NCBI GenBank assembly: GCA_021734025.1
Contig: JAIPJS010000003.1
Location: forward strand, 218,332-282,331
Length of the DNA: 64,000 nucleotides
Reading direction: 5' to 3'
From: Candidatus Neomarinimicrobiota bacterium
GTDB taxonomy: Bacteria > Fidelibacterota > JAANXI01
The notes beneath the pieces are model-generated. The model made no database searches, was not told the origin of the DNA, and saw only the letters and a list, made by a program, of their open reading frames with translations. Positions within the stretch are counted from its first letter, which is position 1, and each line of letters starts with the position of its first letter. The translations under genes were made by a program, and so were the position numbers. Positions 18,103-27,139 of the stretch are shown in pieces.

Positions 18103-19569
18103 ATGATGACATTTGAACAGTTTCAACGTTATGCGAAAGAGTACACCGCAATCCCGGTATATAAAAAAGTACTCTCCGATCTGTTGACCCCCGTCTCGGC
18201 GTATCTCAGGCTGTCTAAAAAATCGACTCATTCCGTACTACTCGAATCTGTGGAAGAAGGCAAGCAATTGGCGCGTTACTCCTATATCGGCAGAGATCCA
18301 CAGGTTATCCTGCAGCACACTGCAGGCATGACCACTGTTTCCAAAGATGGAAATACCACCATGGTCAATGAACGATATCTGGATGTCCTGCGGGAATATG
18401 CCGGGGAATATCAGGTGCCGAAAATTAGCGAGATTCCAGTATTCGCCGGCGGCTGGATCGGCTATCTCGGCTACGAGACCATCACGTGGATTGAAAATAT
18501 TCCGACCTATTCTCCCCAGGAGGATGACGTGCCCGACGCCGTCTTTATGTTATTTGAAACACTTATCGCGTTCGACCACGTGAAGCGGGAGACCATCATT
18601 AGTCATAACGTGAAGATCGACCGGGAGCGGGATCTCCGGGAACAATACGATGAAGCGATTGCCGTCATCGATGAAATTTTGGAAGATCTCCACACGGAGA
18701 TCGAATACGAAGCGCCGGTCACCAGCCGGAACGGCCACGTCGAATCAAACATGTCCCAGGAGCAGTTTGAGAGTGCCGTTGAACAGGCGAAGGAATACGT
18801 AAGAGCAGGCGATGTCTATCAGTTGGTGCTGAGCCAGCGATTCCAGCGGGAGACGGGAGCGAACCCGTTCACCATTTATCGTGCCCTCCGGAGTGTGAAC
18901 CCTTCACCGTTTATGTTCTATTTCAATATCGACGATTTTAACATCATTGGCGCATCGCCTGAAGTACTGGTCAAGGTTGAGGACAATGAGATGGAAGTCC
19001 GCCCGATTGCCGGGACGCGTCCTAGAGGTGACACCGTCGAAGAAGATGACAATTACGCCACCGAGCTTCTGTCGGACGAAAAGGAGCGTGCCGAACACCT
19101 GATGCTGGTGGATCTTGCGAGAAACGACGTGGGCATGGTCTGTGAGTACGGCTCGGTTGATGTGCAACAATACATGGAGGTTGAGCGCTATAGTCACGTG
19201 ATGCACATCGTGAGTGACGTCCGGGGGCAAATTCGCGACGAATACGATGCATACGATGCCCTCATGGCGGGATTTCCGGCGGGTACGGTAACCGGCGCGC
19301 CGAAGATCCGGGCTATGGAGATCATTCGGGAACTAGAGCCGACCCGACGGGGCATTTACTCCGGCGCTGTGGGCTATATCGACTTCCACGATAACGTCAC
19401 CACCTGTATCACCATCCGGACGCTGCTCATGAAAGACCAGACGGTCTACTTCCAGAGTGGCGCGGGCATTGTGTACGATTCCGTGCCGGAGAAGGAATTC
19501 ACCGAAACTGAGAATAAGGCGATGGCCATCATGCGCGCCATCGATTTTGCCGAACAGGGACTCCAATGA
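18103..19569 (+). CDS. trpE: anthranilate synthase component I
   Basis: TrpE makes anthranilate from chorismate using ammonia delivered by TrpG. The protein has 488 residues. LLES at 46-49 is the Trp-binding feedback motif, so the enzyme should be inhibited by tryptophan. The catalytic domain shows DVYQLVLSQRF, SPFMFYFNIDDFNIIGASPE, RPIAGTRPRG, HLMLVDLARNDVGMV and GFPAGTVTGAPKIRAMEII in order, the anthranilate synthase pattern. Two ATG codons (18103 and 18106) lie at the start. It is the first structural gene after the attenuator, and its TGA overlaps the trpG ATG by four bases. Confidence 0.97.
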   Translation: MMTFEQFQRYAKEYTAIPVYKKVLSDLLTPVSAYLRLSKKSTHSVLLESVEEGKQLARYSYIGRDPQVILQHTAGMTTVSKDGNTTMVNERYLDVLREYAGEYQVPKISEIPVFAGGWIGYLGYETITWIENIPTYSPQEDDVPDAVFMLFETLIAFDHVKRETIISHNVKIDRERDLREQYDEAIAVIDEILEDLHTEIEYEAPVTSRNGHVESNMSQEQFESAVEQAKEYVRAGDVYQLVLSQRFQRETGANPFTIYRALRSVNPSPFMFYFNIDDFNIIGASPEVLVKVEDNEMEVRPIAGTRPRGDTVEEDDNYATELLSDEKERAEHLMLVDLARNDVGMVCEYGSVDVQQYMEVERYSHVMHIVSDVRGQIRDEYDAYDALMAGFPAGTVTGAPKIRAMEIIRELEPTRRGIYSGAVGYIDFHDNVTTCITIRTLLMKDQTVYFQSGAGIVYDSVPEKEFTETENKAMAIMRAIDFAEQGLQ

Positions 19570-20138
19570 TCCTGCTCATCGACAATTACGATTCGTTTAC
19601 CTATAACCTGGCGCAGTATATCGGGACGCAGACGTCTAGGCTAGAGGTTGTACGCAATGACCAGATTTCCATCGATGAAATCCGCGAACTCGATCCTGAA
19701 AAGATCGTGATTTCCCCGGGGCCCGGACGGCCGGAAAATGCCGGTATATTAGTGGAAGTCTTGCAAAAAATAAGTCCGGAGGTGCCGACGCTGGGCATCT
19801 GTCTGGGGCACCAGGCCATCGCCACCGCGTACGGCGGAAAAGTCATCCGCGCACCGCAGATCATCCATGGAAAAACCTCGACTATCCGACATAATGAAGA
19901 CGGCGTCTTCAGGAATATTCCGACGCCGTTTCAGGCGACGCGGTATCATTCACTCCTGGTGGAGCGCGAATCGCTGCCAGAGTCGCTTCGGATTACCGCC
20001 ACCACAGAAGAAGATAATCTCATCATGGGGATGGAGCACACCGATTATCCCATCTGTGGGATGCAGTTTCACCCGGAATCCATCATCACCGAACACGGCA
20101 TGCAACTGGTAACAAACTTTATCGAGGCAGAGATATGA
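19566..20138 (+). CDS. trpG: anthranilate synthase component II (glutamine amidotransferase)
   Basis: This is a 190-residue class I glutamine amidotransferase that supplies ammonia to TrpE. The N-terminus LLIDNYDSFTYNLAQY is typical. The nucleophile is Cys79 in GICLGHQ, and the remaining triad members are His169 and Glu171 in MQFHPESI. It stands alone, not fused to TrpE or TrpD, and overlaps both neighbours by ATGA, implying coupled translation and equal stoichiometry with TrpE. It could also serve para-aminobenzoate synthesis if no pabA exists elsewhere. Confidence 0.96.
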   Translation: MILLIDNYDSFTYNLAQYIGTQTSRLEVVRNDQISIDEIRELDPEKIVISPGPGRPENAGILVEVLQKISPEVPTLGICLGHQAIATAYGGKVIRAPQIIHGKTSTIRHNEDGVFRNIPTPFQATRYHSLLVERESLPESLRITATTEEDNLIMGMEHTDYPICGMQFHPESIITEHGMQLVTNFIEAEI

Positions 20139-21133
20139 AACAGGTACTTAATAAACTGATTCAGCGGAAAGATTTGACATTCGACGAGGCGTACGACGCT
20201 ATGTACGGCATCATGTCCGGCGGACATAGCGATGCCCAGATCGGCGCAGTCCTTACCACGTTGGTGGCCAAGGGGGAAACCGCACAGGAGATCGCCGGAT
20301 TCGCTACAGCCATGCGGGAAAAGATGGTGCAAGTGCCGATTTCGGCGGATGCCATCGATATGTGCGGCACCGGCGGCGACGGCATCGGGACGTTTAACAT
20401 TTCGACAGCGGCATCGTTTGTTGTAGCCGGAGCGGGTGTTCCGGTGGCCAAGCACGGGAACCGATCCATCAGCAGCAAATCCGGTTCGGCGGACGTGCTG
20501 GCAGCACTGGGCGTGGACATCAACATGGAGCCGGACAAGATCGCTGAATGCATCGACGATATCGGCCTGGGATTCCTGTTCGCGCCGGCGTTCCATCCGG
20601 CCATGAAGCACGTGATGCCCGCCAGGAAATCGCTGGGTATCCGGACGGTGTTCAACATCCTTGGGCCGTTGTGTAATCCGGCGAAGGTAAAGCGACAGAT
20701 TATCGGCCTGTTTGATGGCGAACTCTCCGAAAAGATGGCGTCAGTGCTGAAACTGTTGGGCTCGGACAGCGCCATGCTGGTGCACGGCGCCGACGGTATG
20801 GACGAAATCACCACCACCGGGCAGACAAAGATCACCCGGCTGAACACCAGCGGCGAAATAGATACCGAGACGTTCTCACCCGAGTCGGTAGGAGTCGACA
20901 GCGTAGAGATCCAGGCACTTGTGGGCGGCGACGCCAGCAAAAACGCCGAAATTATCCGGCAGATATTTGACGGGCAGACCGGCCCTGCCAGGGATGTGGT
21001 GGTGCTGAATGCCGCTGCCGGAATCGTGGTCGGCGGGAAGGCGGACTCGCTGGAAGACGGCATTGGATTAGCAGAGGAGTCCATAGATTCCGGCGCGGCT
21101 CATGATGTGCTGAATCGGTTGGCAAACGCGTAA
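20135..21133 (+). CDS. trpD: anthranilate phosphoribosyltransferase
   Basis: TrpD attaches the phosphoribosyl group of PRPP to anthranilate. The 332-residue length is standard. The PRPP and anthranilate sites are visible as CGTGGDGIGTFNISTA (about 83-98), VAKHGNRSISSKSGSADVL and FLFAPAFHPAMKHV, followed by RTVFNILGPLCNPAK. The start ATG overlaps the trpG stop, and the stop forms TAATG with trpC. A long open frame on the opposite strand (20161-21084) is a codon-bias shadow. Confidence 0.97.
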   Translation: MKQVLNKLIQRKDLTFDEAYDAMYGIMSGGHSDAQIGAVLTTLVAKGETAQEIAGFATAMREKMVQVPISADAIDMCGTGGDGIGTFNISTAASFVVAGAGVPVAKHGNRSISSKSGSADVLAALGVDINMEPDKIAECIDDIGLGFLFAPAFHPAMKHVMPARKSLGIRTVFNILGPLCNPAKVKRQIIGLFDGELSEKMASVLKLLGSDSAMLVHGADGMDEITTTGQTKITRLNTSGEIDTETFSPESVGVDSVEIQALVGGDASKNAEIIRQIFDGQTGPARDVVVLNAAAGIVVGGKADSLEDGIGLAEESIDSGAAHDVLNRLANA

Positions 21134-21921
21134 TGAGTATCCTGCAGGAAATTATCAGTCACAAGTGGGGAGAGGTAGAGCGGCACTCTGCCAAAGTGCC
21201 GGTTGACACGCTGAAAGATCGGAATTCTCCTATACGGGATTTTGCCAATGCACTGGTTGGGGATGAAATAAGCATCATTGCAGAGATTAAGCGCAAATCG
21301 CCCTCCCAGGGATCGATTAATCCGTCGATGGATATAGTGGAAATTGCCGAAAGTTACGAGAAAGCCGGAGCAAAGGCTCTCTCAGTGTTAACAGACGAAA
21401 AGTATTTTGGCGGCTCGCTGGACTTCCTCCGTGAAATCCGGGAGGCGGTCGATATCCCGGTGCTCCGGAAGGACTTTATCATCTCTGAATACCAGGTGTG
21501 GGAGTCGTATAACGCCGGCGCCGACGCCATCCTGCTTATTTTGGACGGACTGGAGTTGGAAACCGCAGAAAATCTCTATGCACTGGCATCCGAACTCGGA
21601 ATCCACGTGCTGGTGGAGACCCACAGCGCGGAGAGCCTTGAATGCATTCATGCGCTCAATCCGGAGATTATTGGCATCAACGCCAGGAATCTGGACACTA
21701 TGGAAATAGAATTTCAGCGGATGCTGAATTTATACGAAGATCTGCCGGGAAATGCCATCGCCGTCGCGGAATCCGGGATTACTGAACCGGAACATCTGCA
21801 CCGGGTGGCTAAAACAGGTTACGATGCCGCACTTATCGGTACTGCGTTTATGAAGACGGATGATCCGGGAAAGACGCTCCGAACCTACCTGGAACAGTCC
21901 CGCCAGGAGACCGCACCATGA
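21133..21921 (+). CDS. trpC: indole-3-glycerol-phosphate synthase
   Basis: This TIM-barrel enzyme closes the indole ring by decarboxylating CdRP. The 262-residue protein shows IIAEIKRKSPSQG with Glu51 and the catalytic Lys53, LSVLTDEKYFGGSLDFL, LRKDFIISEYQVWES with the second catalytic Lys, GINARNLDTMEI and AVAESGIT near the C-terminus. It is a single-function enzyme here; TrpF is encoded separately just downstream with a 4-base overlap, unlike the fused E. coli form. Confidence 0.97.
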   Translation: MSILQEIISHKWGEVERHSAKVPVDTLKDRNSPIRDFANALVGDEISIIAEIKRKSPSQGSINPSMDIVEIAESYEKAGAKALSVLTDEKYFGGSLDFLREIREAVDIPVLRKDFIISEYQVWESYNAGADAILLILDGLELETAENLYALASELGIHVLVETHSAESLECIHALNPEIIGINARNLDTMEIEFQRMLNLYEDLPGNAIAVAESGITEPEHLHRVAKTGYDAALIGTAFMKTDDPGKTLRTYLEQSRQETAP

Positions 21922-22571
21922 TACCGGTCAAGATCTGTGGAATCACCCGAATCAAGGACGCCCGGGCAGCTATAAAGAATGGCGCCTCGGCGCTGGGCTT
22001 TATCTTTTACGAGCCAAGTCCGAGATATATGGATCCGGATAATGCTAAGAAAATCGTCGACGCACTTCGAAACGAGCAGATTAGCAAAGTTGGCGTGTTC
22101 GTCAACGAATCTGCAGAGAATGTGAACCGTATCGCAGACGATGTCGGACTCGACTTAGTCCAGCTCCACGGGAACGAAACGCCCGAATACTGCGAATCAA
22201 TTGAGTTGCCGGTGATTAAATCATTTAGAGTGAGAGACGATTTCAACGCGAAAGAAGTTGAAGGTTATGACGTGGATGTGTTTCTGTTCGATGCATACGT
22301 GAAAGGAACGCCCGGCGGTACGGGGAAAACCTTTAACTGGAAGCTGCTGAAAAATTTGAAATTCGATCGACCGGTGATCCTGGCTGGCGGACTGAATCCT
22401 GAGAATATCACCAACGCGGTCTGGGCAGTTGGGCCGGATGCCGTAGATGTGAGCAGCGGTGTCGAACGGGAACCGGGGATCAAAGACCATAAAAAATTGA
22501 GTGAATTGTTTTCCGCATTGATGGATACGACCGAAAAATTAAACCCATTTGCCACGGCAGGAGTGAAGTAA
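21918..22571 (+). CDS. trpF: phosphoribosylanthranilate isomerase
   Basis: TrpF performs the Amadori rearrangement of phosphoribosylanthranilate to CdRP. The 217 residues contain VKICGIT with catalytic Cys7, [33 protein letters not shown], and the catalytic Asp125 in [17 protein letters not shown]. The phosphate-binding end is [10 protein letters not shown] and [12 protein letters not shown]. It overlaps trpC by ATGA and trpB by TAATG. Gene order places it after the enzyme that uses its product, as in many trp operons. Confidence 0.96.
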   Translation: MIPVKICGITRIKDARAAIKNGASALGFIFYEPSPRYMDPDNAKKIVDALRNEQISKVGVFVNESAENVNRIADDVGLDLVQLHGNETPEYCESIELPVIKSFRVRDDFNAKEVEGYDVDVFLFDAYVKGTPGGTGKTFNWKLLKNLKFDRPVILAGGLNPENITNAVWAVGPDAVDVSSGVEREPGIKDHKKLSELFSALMDTTEKLNPFATAGVK

Positions 22572-23773
22572 TGCCACTGAAGAGTTATAATTATCCCGAC
22601 GCCAGGGGACACTATGGCGAGTTCGGCGGAAAATACGTGCCGGAAACGCTTATCCCGGCGCTGGAAGAGCTGGAATCTGTGTATAACCAACTCAAAGATG
22701 ATGATGCCTTCCAGGAAGAATTGAATGAACTTCATCGCAATTATACCGGTCGTCCTTCACCGTTAACTTTTGCACCGCGAATCAGCGAAGAATTATCTCT
22801 GAATATCTGGCTGAAGCGGGAGGATCTAAATCACACCGGGGCCCACAAGATCAACAACACGCTGGGACAGATACTTTTGGCAAAGAAAATGGGCAAATCC
22901 CGTATCATTGCCGAGACCGGTGCCGGACAGCACGGCGTGGCCACCGCGACGGTGGCGGCGAAGTTCGGACTGCAATGTATCGTTTACATGGGGGAAGAGG
23001 ACATCCGCCGACAGTCGCTGAACGTCTTCCGGATGGAGCTGCTCGGGGCGGAAGTTCGTCCGGTGGACTCCGGCAGCAAAACGTTGAAGGACGCCACCAA
23101 CGAAGCCATCCGCGATTGGGTAACCAACGTCGAAGATACCTATTACCTTATTGGATCCGTGGTTGGCCCGCATCCGTATCCCATGATCGTCCGGGATTTC
23201 CAGGCTATCATTGGAGAAGAGACCCGAAGTCAGTTTGCGGAAAAAAATGGCGGACTGCCGGATGCGCTGCTGGCGTGCGTCGGCGGCGGCAGCAACGCCA
23301 TCGGCATGTTTTATCCCTTTATCGAAGATGACGTCAGGATGTACGCCGTTGAGGCTTCCGGATTGGGTTTGAATACCGATAAACATGCGGCGTCAATCAC
23401 CCTTGGCAGTCACGGCGTTTTTCACGGCGCGTATTCATATCTGCTGCAAAATGACGACGGACAGGTGCAGTTGCCGCACTCCATCAGCGCAGGACTAGAC
23501 TATCCCGGCATCGGCCCGGAGCACAGTCATCTGAAAACCACAGAGCGCGTCACATACATTGATGCCACCGATGAGGAGTCGGTTGAGGCCTTCCAGTGGC
23601 TGTCGGAAAAGGAGGGTATTATTCCGGCGCTGGAGTCGGCACATGCGTTGGCAGCGCTCCAGCAGCAAAAACTCGATCTGCCGGACGGTAGTTCGGTGAT
23701 CGTGAATCTGTCCGGCCGGGGTGACAAGGATGTGAATGCTGTGGCGGACTATCTCGGAAAGGATCTCTCATGA
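22571..23773 (+). CDS. trpB: tryptophan synthase beta chain
   Basis: TrpB condenses indole with serine using pyridoxal phosphate. The 400-residue protein is of the common TrpB1 type. The PLP lysine is Lys93 in [13 protein letters not shown]. The substrate loop is [19 protein letters not shown] and the phosphate cradle is GGGSNAIG. The late motif [12 protein letters not shown] is also standard. It would pair with the TrpA encoded immediately downstream, whose start overlaps its stop by ATGA. Confidence 0.98.
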   Translation: MPLKSYNYPDARGHYGEFGGKYVPETLIPALEELESVYNQLKDDDAFQEELNELHRNYTGRPSPLTFAPRISEELSLNIWLKREDLNHTGAHKINNTLGQILLAKKMGKSRIIAETGAGQHGVATATVAAKFGLQCIVYMGEEDIRRQSLNVFRMELLGAEVRPVDSGSKTLKDATNEAIRDWVTNVEDTYYLIGSVVGPHPYPMIVRDFQAIIGEETRSQFAEKNGGLPDALLACVGGGSNAIGMFYPFIEDDVRMYAVEASGLGLNTDKHAASITLGSHGVFHGAYSYLLQNDDGQVQLPHSISAGLDYPGIGPEHSHLKTTERVTYIDATDEESVEAFQWLSEKEGIIPALESAHALAALQQQKLDLPDGSSVIVNLSGRGDKDVNAVADYLGKDLS

Positions 23774-24558
23774 GGCGTATCGCAGAACTCTTCTCGCAGC
23801 CGGGCAAAAAACTGGTACCGTACATCACCGCCGGATTCCCGGAGAAGCATAACATGCCGGAACTTGTCCTGGCAGCGGAACGCGCCGGCGCGGATATGGT
23901 GGAGATCGGCATGCCTTTTTCCGATCCCCTGGCAGACGGGCCCGTTATCCAGAGAGCAGGCCAGCGAGCGCTGGAGAACGGAATAACCGTCAAGATCATC
24001 CTGGAGCAGGTTAGAGCAATTCGCAGGAAAAGTGACATCCCGTTAACGCTGATGGGCTACATCAACCCGCTGATGAAATATGGACTGGAAGACTTCCTCC
24101 GTGATGCCAGTGAAGCCGGTGTCGACGGATTGATTCTCCCTGATCTGCCGATAGAGGAAGGTGAAGCGATTTACGAAGAGGTGAAGCAACACGGTATCAG
24201 TCCAATCATTCTGGTGGCACCGAATACCCCGGATGAAAGATTAGCCAGAATCGGTGCGCTGGCAAAAGACCTGATTTATGCGGTATCGATACTAGGAATC
24301 ACCGGTTCCTCAGTCTCCGATAACACGAAATTACGTAACTACCTCGCCCGAATTCGAAAGCACACGGAGACTCCGTTCGTCGTCGGCTTCGGAATCAAAA
24401 CGCCGGAAGATGCCGGCGCCATCGCGCCAATGACCAACGGCGTCGTTGTGGGGACGGCACTGATTGAGTCGATTGAAACATCCGACGATCCGGAGGAGGC
24501 GGTCTACGAATTTCTGTCGGAACTGAAGGCGGCGATTAGGAAAGTGGAGGTAGTATGA
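23770..24558 (+). CDS. trpA: tryptophan synthase alpha chain
   Basis: TrpA cleaves indole-glycerol phosphate to indole and glyceraldehyde 3-phosphate and passes indole to TrpB. Catalytic Glu45 and Asp56 lie in [17 protein letters not shown]. The active-site loop ITGSSVSDN and the phosphate motif FGIKTPEDA are present. Its 262-residue length is normal. It is the last gene of the seven-gene operon; palindrome-rich DNA follows and may help end transcription. Confidence 0.97.
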   Translation: MRRIAELFSQPGKKLVPYITAGFPEKHNMPELVLAAERAGADMVEIGMPFSDPLADGPVIQRAGQRALENGITVKIILEQVRAIRRKSDIPLTLMGYINPLMKYGLEDFLRDASEAGVDGLILPDLPIEEGEAIYEEVKQHGISPIILVAPNTPDERLARIGALAKDLIYAVSILGITGSSVSDNTKLRNYLARIRKHTETPFVVGFGIKTPEDAGAIAPMTNGVVVGTALIESIETSDDPEEAVYEFLSELKAAIRKVEVV

Positions 24559-24588
24559 TATCGATAATTAAACATACTGAATGAATAG

Positions 24589-24637
24589 CCCCTGGCTTTA
24601 GCCCGGGGTTTAAAGAGTCCGGACTAAAGGCCTTTAG
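24589..24637. repeat. chain of GC-rich palindromes after trpA
   Basis: Three palindromes adjoin: CCCCTGGCT with AGCCCGGGG (24589-24608), AGTCCGGACT (24616-24625) and CTAAAGGCCTTTAG (24624-24637), the last two perfect. The first matches a hairpin after folD at 62943-62962, and both occurrences lie beside a TGAATAGCCCC string. Each lies at the end of a gene cluster, so a terminator or transcript-stabilising role is possible. Confidence 0.6.
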
Positions 24638-24718
24638 GTTATATCCTATTCAGTTTTGGATACGGGAAGAAGCATGGAGAGAAAAGTATTGTGCAGCACA
24701 CACAACTCACCCTCTTGT

Positions 24719-24745
24719 TCTCCCTCTATTTCAAAGAGAGGGAGA
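24719..24745. repeat. inverted repeat upstream of aroF
   Basis: TCTCCCTCT (24719-24727) and AGAGGGAGA (24737-24745) are perfect complements around a 9-base loop. No T-run follows. It lies about 75 bases before aroF, so it could be a leader hairpin or just another intergenic repeat. Confidence 0.45.
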
Positions 24746-24818
24746 GACACGCTTAACAATCTCCAACGGGGTTGAAACAACTTCTATCATCTTCAGGGCT
24801 TAATATAGGGAATGAACA

Positions 24819-25841
24819 ATGCTCGTAGTCATGGATGAAAACTCGGCGTCTGAACAGCGCGCAGCTGTTGAAGAGGAGTTAGAAAAACTCGGATATAAAT
24901 CAAATTCCATTCGATTTAATGGGCATTATTTTCATAAATTAAAAAATTCAGAACAATCTGAAGAAATACGACAAATTACGAAATTACCGGGAGTCATCGG
25001 AGCCATCAAAGAGCAAGAATCCAGTCGTCTTGCATATCGGGAGGCGCATCCGGAAGATACGGTTGTCACGGTTGGGGAAGCCCGTTTTGGTGATGGTAAT
25101 CTTGCCGTGATTGCCGGGCCATGTGCCGTTGAGTCGAAAGAACAGACACTCCGTATTGCTGAACAGGTCAAAGAGGCCGGCGCTCAGGTACTTCGAGGCG
25201 GCGCGTATAAGCCGCGGACCTCACCGTATTCATTCCAGGGACTGGGCGAACGTGGTCTTGAAATTTTGGCAGAGGTTCGGGAAGAAACGGGTCTGCCGGT
25301 AGTCACGGAAGCACTTGATCCTATGTCAGCATCCACCGTTGCAGAGTACTCGGATATGATTCAGATCGGCGCCAGAAATATGCAGAATTTTTCATTGCTA
25401 GAGGCAGTCGGCGGATTAGGCAAGCCGGTGTTGCTCAAGCGGGGACTCTCTGCAAACCTTACGGAACTCCTGGCCGCCGCCGAATATCTTATGGCGAATG
25501 GTTGTTCCGATGTCGTGGTCTGTGAGAGGGGAATTCGTACCTTTTCCGACCATTCCCGGAATACTATAGATTTGGGGCTCATCCCTGTGTTCAAGCAGGT
25601 GAGCCATTTGCCTATAATCGTCGACCCGAGCCATGCCAGCGGAATCAAGGAAAGTGTGCTGCCGTTATCTTACGCTGCGCTCGGCGTCGGAGCCGACGGG
25701 ATTATGGTTGACGTCCACCACGCACCCGGTGATGCCATGGTCGACGGCGATCAGGCGATTCTGCCCGATGAATTCGTGACGATGATGAATCAACTCCGTG
25801 CGACAGCAGGATCTCTGGGAAAAACGGCAGGAGCGGCCTAG
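24819..25841 (+). CDS. aroF: 3-deoxy-7-phosphoheptulonate (DAHP) synthase, type I-beta with regulatory domain
   Basis: This enzyme condenses PEP and erythrose 4-phosphate, the first shikimate step. The 340 residues comprise an N-terminal ferredoxin-like regulatory domain (about 1-70) and a TIM-barrel catalytic domain with VIAGPCAVESKEQ, GGAYKPRTSPYSFQG, QIGARNMQNF, VLLKRGLSANLTE and PIIVDPSHASG. This layout matches the Thermotoga/Bacillus branch, where the N-terminal domain mediates feedback inhibition by tyrosine or phenylalanine. No chorismate mutase domain is fused. It opens the shikimate operon, 260 bases after trpA, and is followed six bases later by aroA. Confidence 0.94.
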   Translation: MLVVMDENSASEQRAAVEEELEKLGYKSNSIRFNGHYFHKLKNSEQSEEIRQITKLPGVIGAIKEQESSRLAYREAHPEDTVVTVGEARFGDGNLAVIAGPCAVESKEQTLRIAEQVKEAGAQVLRGGAYKPRTSPYSFQGLGERGLEILAEVREETGLPVVTEALDPMSASTVAEYSDMIQIGARNMQNFSLLEAVGGLGKPVLLKRGLSANLTELLAAAEYLMANGCSDVVVCERGIRTFSDHSRNTIDLGLIPVFKQVSHLPIIVDPSHASGIKESVLPLSYAALGVGADGIMVDVHHAPGDAMVDGDQAILPDEFVTMMNQLRATAGSLGKTAGAA

Positions 25842-25846
25842 GACTG

Positions 25847-27136
25847 ATGCAGCAATCTATTACTCCGGTATCCGACCCGTTCGAACTCTCCCTGTCTGTC
25901 CCCGGCGATAAATCAATCTCCCATCGTTCTGTCATGTTTTCCGCGTTTACAAACGGAGCCTGTCATATTTCCAATCTGGGTTCGGGCGCCGACGTGGAAT
26001 CCACTATTTCGGTGATGCAACAACTCGGTTTGGATATTTCATATGAACCCAACGAACATCTTGCAATAATTAATTCCATAGGAATAGATGGGCTCTCACA
26101 GCCCGCAGAATCTCTGGATGCGGGCAACTCCGGTACGACACTGCGGCTGATGACCGGATTACTAAGCGGCCGTCAGTTTGAGTCGATAATCACAGGCGAT
26201 CATTCGTTGCAGTCGCGTCCGATGGGCAGGATTGTCAATCCGTTAAATTCCATGGGGGCGAATATTTCTGCACAATTGAGGAATAATGCGCCATTACAAA
26301 TTCGCCCAGGCGACCTCCATGGCATCGATTACGAAATGCCGGTGGCAAGCGCACAGGTGAAGTCGGCATTAATTCTTGCGGGGTTGCAGGCCACCGGCGA
26401 AACCGTAATTCGAGAGCAGAACCTCTCCCGGCGACACACAGAAATGATGCTCAGTCGGTTCGGCGGGCCGGTGCAGGTTGACGGCAAGGTTATTACAGTA
26501 CAAAAATTAGAGAGTCCGCTGAGTCCATACGATATGAAAGTCCCCGGGGACCCATCATCTGCGGCATACTGGGCCGCGGCAGCTGCGATTTTTCCCGGCT
26601 CGGTGAGTGAAATTCGGGATATCAACCTGAGTCCGGAGCGCATCGCGTTTTTAAATGTACTGAAAGAGATGGGGGTAGAGGTCGCCATAGAAGTGAAGGA
26701 TACCTCGATTGAACCGCGCGGCAACGTGACTGTCACAGGCGGGGATTTAACCGGAGTTACGATAAGGGAAGAGGATATACCGGCACTAATAGACGAGTTG
26801 CCGCTTATTGGTGTGCTTGGTGCATTTGCCGAGGGAACAACCGTCGTCAGGAAGGCGAAAGAGTTACGATACAAAGAGTGTGATCGAATCGCTGCGACTG
26901 TGGCGAATCTCGAAATGATGAACGTTTCGGCCACCGAATATGAGGACGGATTTGAAATTCACGGAGATGAGAAACCCGATGGCGCTGAAATGGACTCCTT
27001 TGGAGACCACCGGATTGCCATGACATTCGCCGTGGCGGGGCTGGGCGCTGCGGATGTATCCGTGCTGAAGAACGCAGATGCCGCTTCAGTCTCCTATCCG
27101 GAATTCTGGGGCGAACTCAGAAAATTGCAGGTATAA
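25847..27136 (+). CDS. aroA: 3-phosphoshikimate 1-carboxyvinyltransferase (EPSP synthase)
   Basis: AroA transfers enolpyruvate from PEP to shikimate 3-phosphate. The 429-residue protein has PGDKSISHRSVMFSAF near the N-terminus with the substrate-binding Lys, DAGNSGTTLRLMTGLL, PVASAQVKSALILAGL, KELRYKECDRIAATVANL and SFGDHRIAMTFAVAGL at the C-terminus. GNSGTT has the usual glycine-rich form. It follows aroF by five bases and precedes aroE by three, so it belongs to one operon. Confidence 0.97.
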   Translation: MQQSITPVSDPFELSLSVPGDKSISHRSVMFSAFTNGACHISNLGSGADVESTISVMQQLGLDISYEPNEHLAIINSIGIDGLSQPAESLDAGNSGTTLRLMTGLLSGRQFESIITGDHSLQSRPMGRIVNPLNSMGANISAQLRNNAPLQIRPGDLHGIDYEMPVASAQVKSALILAGLQATGETVIREQNLSRRHTEMMLSRFGGPVQVDGKVITVQKLESPLSPYDMKVPGDPSSAAYWAAAAAIFPGSVSEIRDINLSPERIAFLNVLKEMGVEVAIEVKDTSIEPRGNVTVTGGDLTGVTIREEDIPALIDELPLIGVLGAFAEGTTVVRKAKELRYKECDRIAATVANLEMMNVSATEYEDGFEIHGDEKPDGAEMDSFGDHRIAMTFAVAGLGAADVSVLKNADAASVSYPEFWGELRKLQV

Positions 27137-27139
27137 CTA

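Noticed and set aside
20161-21084. 307-codon open frame on the minus strand opposite trpD
   Set aside because: It lies entirely inside the unmistakable trpD gene, has no ribosome site and its translation has no recognisable motif. It is a codon-bias shadow.
24663-24780. Leader-peptide attenuator before aroF
   Set aside because: Short frames in this gap are not rich in Phe, Tyr or Trp, and the hairpin at 24719-24745 lacks a T-run.
26329-26934. 201-codon minus-strand open frame opposite aroA
   Set aside because: Low-complexity Ser/Thr/Ile-rich translation opposite conserved aroA motifs; not a gene.
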